Assembly: GCA_903632075.3 (NCBI GenBank)
Contig: CAHIKZ030000394.1
Location: forward strand, 569,501 to 633,500
From: Acanthosepion pharaonis
Lineage: Eukaryota > Mollusca > Cephalopoda > Sepiida > Sepiidae
Direction: 5' to 3'
Length of the DNA: 64,000 nt
In this document: piece by piece, positions 56,500 to 64,000 of the stretch
How the letters are laid out: the number at the start of each line of letters is the position of its first letter
Numbering within the stretch: position 1 is the first letter of the stretch
Made by a program: the position numbers and the translations under genes
The notes under the pieces: model-generated
What the model saw: only the letters and a program-made list of their open reading frames with translations
Database searches by the model: none
Told to the model about the DNA's origin: nothing

Positions 56500-56960
56500 A
56501 TATACTTGGAATGTATTGTGGAATGGGTGATGTGGGAGCCTTAGCAAAGGGAAAAAACTTCTAAGAGCCACAAAGGATAGGAAGTTGTGGAGAGCCATAA
56601 TTGCCTATGTCCTGAAGGGACGTGGCACATAGAAAAATTAGAAGAATGGGAGCATAAATTTGGCAGGATTATGCTCCCATTCTTCTAATTCTTCTATGTG
56701 CCATGTCCCTTAGGACATAAGTGATTATGGCTCTCCACAATTTCCTATCCTTTATGGCCCTTAGGGGTTTTTCTCCCTTTGCTAAGGTTCTCACATCACC
56801 CATTCCACTATCCATTCACAAAAGCTCATCAGGTAAGTGATTCACTGCTTTCCTTTATCTCTCTTGCTCTTAATATAACCTGTGTGGGTTAAGTTTTCCA
56901 AGCCCTCTTTCCTCATTATGTGTCTAAGTAATTTCAGTTGTCTTTTCTTGATTCTGAGTA
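56500..56960. mobile_element. Two LINE 3' ends head to head (fold-back)
   Basis: 56505-56640 on the + strand reads GDVGALAKGKNF.. and a stop after GTWHI-like residues, the C-terminus of a LINE ORF2. 56690-56960 encodes the same ending on the - strand (SLCEWMV-like, GLENLTHTGYIK). Arms are inverted around GGAGCATAAATTTGG and its partner at 56662-56690. Same LINE family as 20905-21270. Confidence 0.65.
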
Positions 56961-57009
56961 TAATTATGCTCCCCTTAGATTTTAAAAAAAAATTTTGTTA
57001 TTTAAATTC

Positions 57010-59125
57010 ATTCCAAGAATATGTCGGCTGGGGTTTCAGAAAACACTGATTGCACCTCTGCAGAGGGGTAATATCCTTCCAGTGAGGCCATCTGTTTGCT
57101 ATGGCTGATGACCCGTAATGTCTGGGACGGTATCCTGTTGGTTTTAGGGCTTCAGGAGTTAGGGTTAGTTACTTCTGATTCCCAAAACACCACTTTGGCC
57201 CTTACTTGGATTAGACGGTCAGTTGGAGAGGCCCAATCTGATCAATCAGCTGGTCATGACAAGCCCTAGTGCCTATAATTATATAAATTTATTGAGTACT
57301 TTATAACTAAATATAAGACCTCAAATAAACACCTGGACAAAATACCATTTCTATTCGTTATAGGTGTTAGAAGGTGATGGCTGAGGGTCACTCAGTTTGA
57401 AGAGATCTAGACTTAGACATGGCTGTGAACATACCAGTTTGTACACTTATTTGGGAAGTGCAACAAATGGTTTAACGGGTGCTCAGAGTCTCTCTCAAAT
57501 ATGAGTATACTGGTTTGTGTAGCTCTTACCTGTCGAGGCGACTGGGTTTCCCCACTTAACACATTCTAATGTTAGGCTCCAAGGTGGGTCGGGAGCACAG
57601 GCAGGGAATCTTAATACACAAAAATTATGATTAATCAAAATAAAAAGCCCAACAGATGTCTTTCAGACTCTGATTCTGAAAAAGAAATTAATATGGAATT
57701 TCCATGATTTTTTGTGCTCACATCCCTAGAAGAGACTCTGCTGGGAAAACTTTCCCCTTTCTTGATTGAAAAGGTACTATCCAGAGGAAAATAAGACTAC
57801 AAGTAATGCCAGTCAGTCTGATAAATACAGGGCCCTCATTGAGAAGCTGGTACACATGGCACAGTGGATAAAGGCATTAGTTAGATCCAGTGAGAGGACT
57901 CAAAGAGAGTGAGTTCAATTCCCAGGTAAGGCAGTGGAGAACTTTCAGAGGGAATTAACAGGAGATAACTGATAACTGACATCCATTAAACATGGCATGT
58001 GGAACTAGAACAGTCTACACCAGTGAGCGAAATAAAGGGTTTGGTTCGACATTCCAACCACCTGAAGAAGGCCAGAGCGTACAACGGCTGAAACGTTGTA
58101 ATAAATATGGCGACAAAGATGAGGACAATAGTCTGAATAATGTAAATAATGAGTGATACAAATTTCAAACTTATATAAAAGGTTATATTCCAAGGAAATG
58201 GTGCAGGCTGAACTACAAAAGAAGGACCATGAAAAAACTGAAATAATAAATAAAGAAAAAAGAAATAGCAAAATGACAGCTCAAACACAACCACTCCTAC
58301 CAAAAATACCAAATCTCCTTCTAAACAAAGGTTACAGTGATCTCCTATCCATCCACCAAAGCCCAGGAAAACAGATTGAAAAGCTTATCTCCTAAAAGAA
58401 CAGAATCAGTCAAACAAAAGCCAGAAAACCACAATGACCACATACCTACACAAAACTGATTTGACAACTTAGAAAAGATGGAGTTGGAAAGTCAGAACCC
58501 TCAAATGGCTAAAACCCCAAAATGAAAATCTTGAAAAAAAAAGAAATCAAAATCACATAAGCTAAATGTCAAAAACATTTAAACAGCCATGCATAAGATA
58601 ATTCAATGAAACTGCCGTGGAATAAATGCGGATATAAATGAACTGATTCTGTTAATAACAGATCTGTCACCGGCAGTTGTTTGCCTTCAGGAAACATTCC
58701 TTAAGCAAAGTGACAAAATGAATATAAAAGAATACCAGCAATACAACTATACACATGACACTGGGCTTTGTGTATCTGGTTGTAAATCTATCTAGTTAGG
58801 AATGATGTACTCCAAGGTAAAATAAATTTGACAACTACCTTACAGGCAACTGCTATTAAAGTGATCCTATATGGGCCAATAAACATTTGCTCAGAATATT
58901 TCCTACCTGATGAATGAGTAAATGAAGCCAAAATTCATTAAATTATAAGGTAACTCCCTGCACCCTTTATAGTCCGGGGGGGGGGGCTTTAATTGTCACA
59001 GCACCATATGGGACTGTAAAGACACAAACCAAAAGAGAAGGACTTTAGAAACAATTATAAGCAACAATGATTCATGTATTTATAAATATAAAAATCTGAC
59101 CTACATAAATCCATTTACTGGTCAG
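57010..59125 (+). mobile_element. Jockey-type LINE copy B: 5' UTR, ORF1 part, ORF2 endonuclease
   Basis: The 5' part matches copy A at 8215-8640 (CTCCAAGGTGGGTCGGGAGC near 57578-57597). The ORF1 N-terminal region reads FFVLTSLEETLLGKLSPFLIEK around 57713-57775 in broken frames. It is interrupted by a family A SINE (57849-58145) and continues to 58590. ORF2 begins near 58600 with the AP-like endonuclease: NCRGINADINELILLI, VVCLQETFLKQSDK (58605-58715), and RGGGFNCHSTIWDCKDTNQ near 58975-59030, where the usual GDFN motif is altered. It stops near 59125, so RT is missing. Confidence 0.8.
57849..58145 (+). mobile_element. SINE family A, best full-length copy
   Basis: tRNA-like head with TGGCACAGTGGATAAAGG (57856-57873) and GAGTTCAATTCC (57911-57922). 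The central block is GATAACTGATAACTGACATC. The tail has CACCTGAAGAAGGCCAG, ACGGCTGAAACGTTGTAAT and GGCGACAAAGATGAGGACAA. At about 297 bp it defines the family seen rearranged at 13488-14034, 39665-40315, 45055-45185 and 51785-51955. It is nested in a LINE, so it is younger than the LINE copy. Confidence 0.8.
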
Positions 59126-60735
59126 CTACTCTATAAAGAAAAAATATAAAAATCAGCCAATATAAAAATATTTCTTTCCTTTTCTCCTTTCTTCCCCAAC
59201 TCACAACAATCCATATTGATGTAACAAAGAAAGTCACCAAGCAAAATCTGCCATGAGACACACCTCAGAAAAGTAAGCAACATGAATGTGGATAATGACA
59301 AAGTCAACCAATCAAGAAACAACACTAAAAGTTATTAACTGCATATGCTCAGTTTCCAAAGAGGTCACACAAGATCCCAATCCTCATTTTTAGCTAGTTA
59401 TTCAGTAAGTGATTGGTAAGTGATTAACTTAATTGCTCCCAGAGTAGATTTGAGATGGGCAGTACACATATTAATGAAATGGACTAATTTTCATATTCAC
59501 TTTTTGAGAAGTGAATAAACTAATTTATTTGTTACTCAGAGACGGCCTGAAATATATTAATTCCCTTTCGCATGTATTTGTCCTCTATTGTGAACCTCTT
59601 CATTCAAGTACTAACAACACCTGCAACCACCATTAAGTGAAAGCAGTATGCATATCAACCACGTATATACAGAACCAACTTTTCCAAACCACTTTGATAA
59701 GAACTATATGCTACAAAAACATCACAAAATCAAGCTACCATATACCAAAGCAATATATGACCAGCTATAACAGACAACTAGACCCGGGGGAAGAGAATGT
59801 TATGAATAGCCACACCCATTTAGCAGATGCCTGAAACCACTGATGATACTGAACCCTCTCATGTTTTGTTCTATACATATATTCTTATGATAAAGTTTAA
59901 TTTATAAATTAGGAACAGAAATTAACAACCAAATGGATTAATAAAATGAAAAATTACGACAATATATATATTTTTTACAATGATATATAAAGTCCAAGAG
60001 CAACTCTTAGAGGGTTACAGAGTAAGAAACACAGATTATGAGAATATGTGAGGAAGGTAATAGTTAACCCTACACTTGAACAGGATTATAGTGATCAGGG
60101 AAGCATCCACTTGGGAGTCAGTTCCACAAAGCAATGGTTTGTGGAAAGAAGCTGCTTGAGTGGAACTTACATCTCACCAATGGAATATGAAGGGCATGAA
60201 AGTGGTTTGCTACAATGTGCATGACATGGCGGGTTTTAGCTGTGAAGATTAGAACTGGTAGAATTAAGGAATGTAGTTTGAATATTTTCCATGGAACATT
60301 TCATCTGTGGGAAAGAGTTTGTAAGGTGGAAAATAATTCATCACCCACAAGGACTGTAAAAATTTTTGTGGATTTTAACATCATTTTGGGGTTTTATTTT
60401 TTGTTTTCATACAAATCTGCAAATTTTTTTTTGCTCAAGTCAAATCTTGAAAAAACACTACATAAAAATCACCATTTTTTTATCCATAATGTTGAATGTG
60501 AAAATTATTAAACTTTTTAACAAGAAAAATCTTAAATTGATGTTAAACATTGCTACAAAACATTGTTGATTTATTTATGATGGAATGATCTATTATGATA
60601 TATCTCTAACTTTTATTTAGATACATTGTATTTATTTTCAATTTTTCTAGTTGAATTGTTTTCATATATTGGATATGATCCATTATTGTACATAATTAGG
60701 TTATAATAAAATTTGTATTTTGTATAAATACCATC
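59126..60735. other. No gene recognised
   Basis: AT-rich sequence. 59990-60320 has a denser, less AT-rich texture that may be a LINE 3' region, but I could not match it. Open frames at 59637-59834 and 60215-60511 show no family features. Confidence 0.35.
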
Positions 60736-60739
60736 TTAT

Positions 60740-61080
60740 GAAAAATTGAGGTGTAATAGAGTGGGGATCCCTGTATCATAGATGGTGGTAGGTACAAGGC
60801 CTTTCAAACAGGCCTGATTATATGTACATATTCTACTTGAGGTCTAGGGTTGAGATTAAGACCTAATAGGCACTCAAAGCTCAAGGTTTTCCTGAGAGTA
60901 CATCCATTCAACATGATATGTGAAAATTCAGGGTCAGCTGAGTGATAATGGAACATCTTTAATTTGGCTTTTGAGGCATTGAATGTGACCAGCCAGTTTT
61001 TCCCCTACTGAGCTGTTAGAGCTAGGTCAGACGAGAGATCAGCTACCAGGCTGTGGTCCTCTAATATACTATAATAAAAG
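60740..61080 (-). mobile_element. LINE reverse transcriptase fragment
   Basis: Decayed - strand frames read VADLSSDLALTAQ, WLVTFNASKAKLKMFHYHSA, DPEFSHIMLNGCTL and ECLLGLNLNP, the stretch after the RT active site in jockey/CR1-type elements. Upstream and downstream parts are missing. A different family from the Tx1-type and copies A/B cannot be shown from this piece. Confidence 0.6.
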
Positions 61081-61331
61081 TGATATGACAGATTCTATGA
61101 AAATTAATTGCAAAATATGAAGACTTTTGCAGAATATAAAGATAATAAAAAAAGGGTAAAAAATGACAAAATGAAAGAATATGTACTTAATGTATAAATC
61201 TGAAAAATTTATTTACTATTCACACAAATTATATATTAAACAAAAGATGTAAAGGGAGAACAGTTTTAAAAGTTTGAAAAGAACTCATTGCCTTTTAGGA
61301 GTTGATAGTTTTTAAATGTATAGAAAAGTTT

Positions 61332-61625
61332 TCATGACTCATTCTTCTTGTGTGAGTTGGTCAACAACTGAGAATTGTAGAACTGTTCATGTCTTTGTTT
61401 CCCAGAAATGTCTTCTGAGAAAATAGAAGAAAATCCTGTTGCTTTTGTTGAAATTGTGCTGCTTCTGTTGCCAGCAATGCTGAACAGTGGAGATAAGTAA
61501 GCAAAAACTTGTGATTTCTGCAGCTTTTTGTGAGTGGACACCATTAAGAAGTGAACATAAATTCCATATTTAGTTACGTGGGCGATGTGAAAACAATGTG
61601 GGCGAAATACTGCGTTTGGTTGCAA
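61332..61625 (-). CDS. Hypothetical 97-residue ORF near a promoter-like region
   Basis: ATG at 61625 on the - strand, TGA-terminated at 61332. Its sequence begins MQPNAVFRPHCFHIAHVTKY and holds Ser/Thr-rich FSIAGNRSSTISTKATGFSS. No known domain, signal peptide or repeat was recognised, and the base composition is more balanced than the surrounding sequence. It starts about 75-500 bases from the CpG-containing region at 61700-62165, compatible with a short transcript going leftwards. Equally it may be chance. Confidence 0.2.
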   Translation of the reverse strand: MQPNAVFRPHCFHIAHVTKYGIYVHFLMVSTHKKLQKSQVFAYLSPLFSIAGNRSSTISTKATGFSSIFSEDISGKQRHEQFYNSQLLTNSHKKNES

Positions 61626-61699
61626 ACAATGAAATTCAGAATCGAAAGAACAAGAAAGACTGTAGATATATTTTATAGTCTTTTTAGTGAGGAAAATAA

Positions 61700-62165
61700 G
61701 AACAAGTAAAAGGTTCGTATTTAAGAAGTTGAGTGTCTATGGTAGTGGCAAGTAAAGTTCGTGGAGTTAACTTGACTTATGGAAGGGGAAAGGTACCCTT
61801 TGACAAAGCGTCGGACGAGAGTTCATTAGCAGCAGCAGTCACATGCTTCGTTTCGTCGCCGGGCCAGTGTGTCAGGAGCGAGCGACATGACCCTTCTACC
61901 TCCACCGTTGAATGGGACTTCCTTTTGACTTTCCCGTGTTGAACTTATACACGCCTATCAGCTCCAAATGGCAATTTTTTGACTACGCAGGAGGCGGTCC
62001 GATTGGTTGATTTAATTCTTTCATTTTTTTTTTTGAGTTTATCCCAAACGGAAGTATCTGTGTCGAGCCTATGTGTAGACGTGCAGTTTTCATTTTGAGT
62101 TGGGGACTCGTGATGGTAACTTCCGTTTATCGAAGCAGGGCAAGATCTCATCTTGTAACAATTAT
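61700..62165. promoter_or_regulatory. Candidate CpG-containing promoter
   Basis: Local CpG and GC enrichment (GCGTCGGACGAG, CGTTTCGTCGCCGGGCC, GGAGCGAGCGACATG) in an otherwise AT-rich region. An inverted CCAAT box sits in GGCGGTCCGATTGGTTG (61993-62009), and two ETS-like sites occur in opposite orientation, ACGGAAGT (62048-62055) and ACTTCCGTTT (62119-62128). This combination is typical of housekeeping-type animal promoters. Direction is unclear and no first exon with a convincing donor was established. The 69-codon frame at 61733-61942 may be a non-coding shadow. Confidence 0.4.
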
Positions 62166-62571
62166 AGTGCTGACAACCCATTGATTAACAAAACCACTCC
62201 TTAAGATGGTTTACCTCTTGATGCTCTGATGTGTTCTACCTAGCTAATATCTTCTCACTGTAGATGAAAGCTTTCACTGACTCATATTTAGGGGAAAATA
62301 GGCTCTAGATGCAGACATGAATTTCTCTGGAAGTTATTTTTTAAGCACTCAATGAAAGAGTTTCATGAAAATCAATTTTACAAAATTTTATTTTAATTCT
62401 TAAGATCATCGCATCTGATTTTCTTTTTTTATCCTTTCACATGAATTTTATCAAAAAAGGAAGTTGTGAATTTTTTTATTAGTTTTTAGTGTAAATTTTT
62501 GGCACTCATTTCTTTTCAATTTGCTGATGATCCACTTTTGTCAGAATATAAAACTCAGTTATGTGTTATGT

Positions 62572-62873
62572 GTGATACATGCTTAGGCAATCATGTATCT
62601 TTTGATACATGACTGACGAGGCAGATTTTTTTCCCCGCAGTAGGTTGCCATTTCTTTCTACAGTAGACCAGTTGCCATCCAAGGTTATAGAACCCAGTCT
62701 GTCCTGCTATGGTAAATAGCAGGACAGACTGGGTTCATAGCATTTTGAAGAAGAGGATTTCCTAAGGATATTAGCATGTAAGTGAATGTAATGGATCCGA
62801 CTGGAATTTGAACTCAGCTCTCCAATTCCTCAATTCGAGCTGCTATCCATTATTCCACCATGTCTCCACCTAT
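62572..62873 (-). mobile_element. SINE family C, inverted copy with internal palindrome
   Basis: The head on the - strand is CATGGTGGAATAATGGATAG (near 62861-62842), then GAGTTCAAATTCC (62806-62818). The middle contains a palindrome, CCCAGTCTGTCCTGCTAT and its complement (62694-62735), where the other copies have a single CAGGACAGACTGGG. A second palindrome, ATGTATCTTTTGATACAT, lies at 62592-62609. Confidence 0.75.
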
Positions 62874-62879
62874 AAAACT

Positions 62880-64000
62880 AGGAAAGCTTTTAAATATTTT
62901 ATTTAAAAATTATATTTCAAGTAAAAAAATTCTAAATTATTCTAGTAACCTCAACATACAAGATTTTTTTTTTCTTTCCTGATCAAGTTGAGAACCTTTA
63001 CCTTTTCAGTTAAAGGGAATATTTATTGTTTCTTTTTGTCCTTGATAATCTTGTATCATTATTTTGTGAATGGTTTATTTTGGCGGTTGACTGCAAGTAA
63101 CTGAAACCACAGAAGATGAAATGATAGATAAGGGGAAACCACTCTATCTCATATGCTTGCCCTTGTATTATCTCAATAATAAATATACTATAGAGGGGAA
63201 AAAACTGGTTTGTAACCTTCAATACCTGTAAAACCAAGCTAGTATCATTTATCATCACCAAATTAACCCTGTTCTTTCTCTCATCACAATGAATGGTTGC
63301 ACTCTTAACAAGGCTCCAAACTTTGAACCAAGTTCATTTCAAACTTTAAATTGGATTCATGTATGACAGGCATGTCAAACATGCAACCAGCTGAACTGCA
63401 TGCAGCCCTTTACAAGCACACCTGTGATTTGCATGAAAGATACTAATTTGGTCATTTAACAGTCAAATTGCGATTTCTATAATTTAGAAATGACAGTATT
63501 TAAGAAAATAAATCATATTTTTTACATTTTAATTTATTTTAATAAAATACCAAATAAGAATACCATTTACTGCATAAATTTATTTAAAATAATTTTAATA
63601 TTATTGACAAACTTTAATTTAGTACAGTACTAAGCTATTACTTTAAAAATTTTAGCAAATATTTGTTGGTGGCTGAGGAAGTAGCATTCTATCTAGTAGT
63701 CATGCCACCAGCTAACACACCAGGAAAACAATACAACAGCTTATTAACAGTTATAAATAGAAAACTTTTTCAAAATTTCAAAAGTTTTTGCTTTTAAAGG
63801 TGAAATGTCAACCAAAAAATGTTTTAGAGGCATTATCAAAATTACTTTATCTTCTTTTACTGTTAGCCATAATTTAAATGTACCAGTAATTTTTCAGCTT
63901 CTGCATCATCAATTTAGAAAAATTAGTTTTTTCCTAATACTTCAACCCTTCAACAGGCCCTTTTTTTATGATAATTCAGAAAGAGAATGTCATTTCCATT
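62880..64000. other. No gene recognised
   Basis: AT-rich. 63368-63440 (GGCATGTCAAACATGCA, CTGCATGCAGCCCTTT) has the look of a DNA-transposon terminus, but no partner end lies in the window. No exon signature. Confidence 0.4.

Overview
This is an AT-rich, repeat-dense animal nuclear sequence. It carries part of one clear protein-coding gene. Almost everything else I can identify is transposable-element relics, fold-back elements, minisatellite and (TA)n/(CA)n microsatellite. The mix of tRNA-derived SINEs, Penelope-like elements, Tx1- and jockey-type LINEs, Ty3/Gypsy and Ty1/Copia relics, mariner/Tc1 elements and Helitrons, together with introns of 4.4 and 13.4 kb, suggests a mollusc, most likely a coleoid cephalopod such as an octopus. 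That assignment is an inference from style and was not tested by a search.

The gene is glycerate kinase (GLYCTK family, MOFRL fold) on the + strand. Three exons are readable: 35867-36015, 40430-40605 and 54031-54888. They join in frame into about 393 residues ending at a TGA, which is the C-terminal three quarters of a roughly 520-residue enzyme. The first exons were not found. The first visible intron has a GC donor (GC-AG intron).

Layout. 0-11 kb: SINE fragments, one of them a 5S rRNA-tRNA chimera; a decayed mariner; a jockey-type LINE; and a dispersed repeat here called family X. 11-21 kb: Helitrons, SINE fold-backs, a Penelope-like element (PLE), and an element on the - strand at 18.1 kb with a nearly complete hammerhead ribozyme. 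21-30 kb: LINE 3' ends, a Ty3/Gypsy relic (22.6-26.5 kb), an internally deleted Ty1/Copia relic (26.5-29.2 kb), a PLE-end repeat and a tRNA SINE. 30-36 kb: a PLE flanked by inverted repeats, and fold-backs, one with a second good hammerhead on the + strand. 36-54 kb (the two introns): a 42-bp minisatellite with higher-order structure, a Helitron, a mariner-like transposon with long terminal inverted repeats, a PLE with an inverted 5' part, a Tx1-type LINE, a Tc1 fragment, a perfect 60-bp palindrome and a third type of PLE. 55-64 kb: LINE and SINE fold-backs, a second jockey-type LINE copy, a LINE fragment, and a CpG-containing stretch near 61.7-62.2 kb with CCAAT and ETS-like motifs that may be the promoter of a neighbouring gene.

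The most interesting structure is the set of hammerhead-ribozyme-like sequences. They occur in small fold-back elements beside (TA)n tracts, and in weaker form in PLE ends and SINE tails. Two copies keep the full conserved core and compatible stems.
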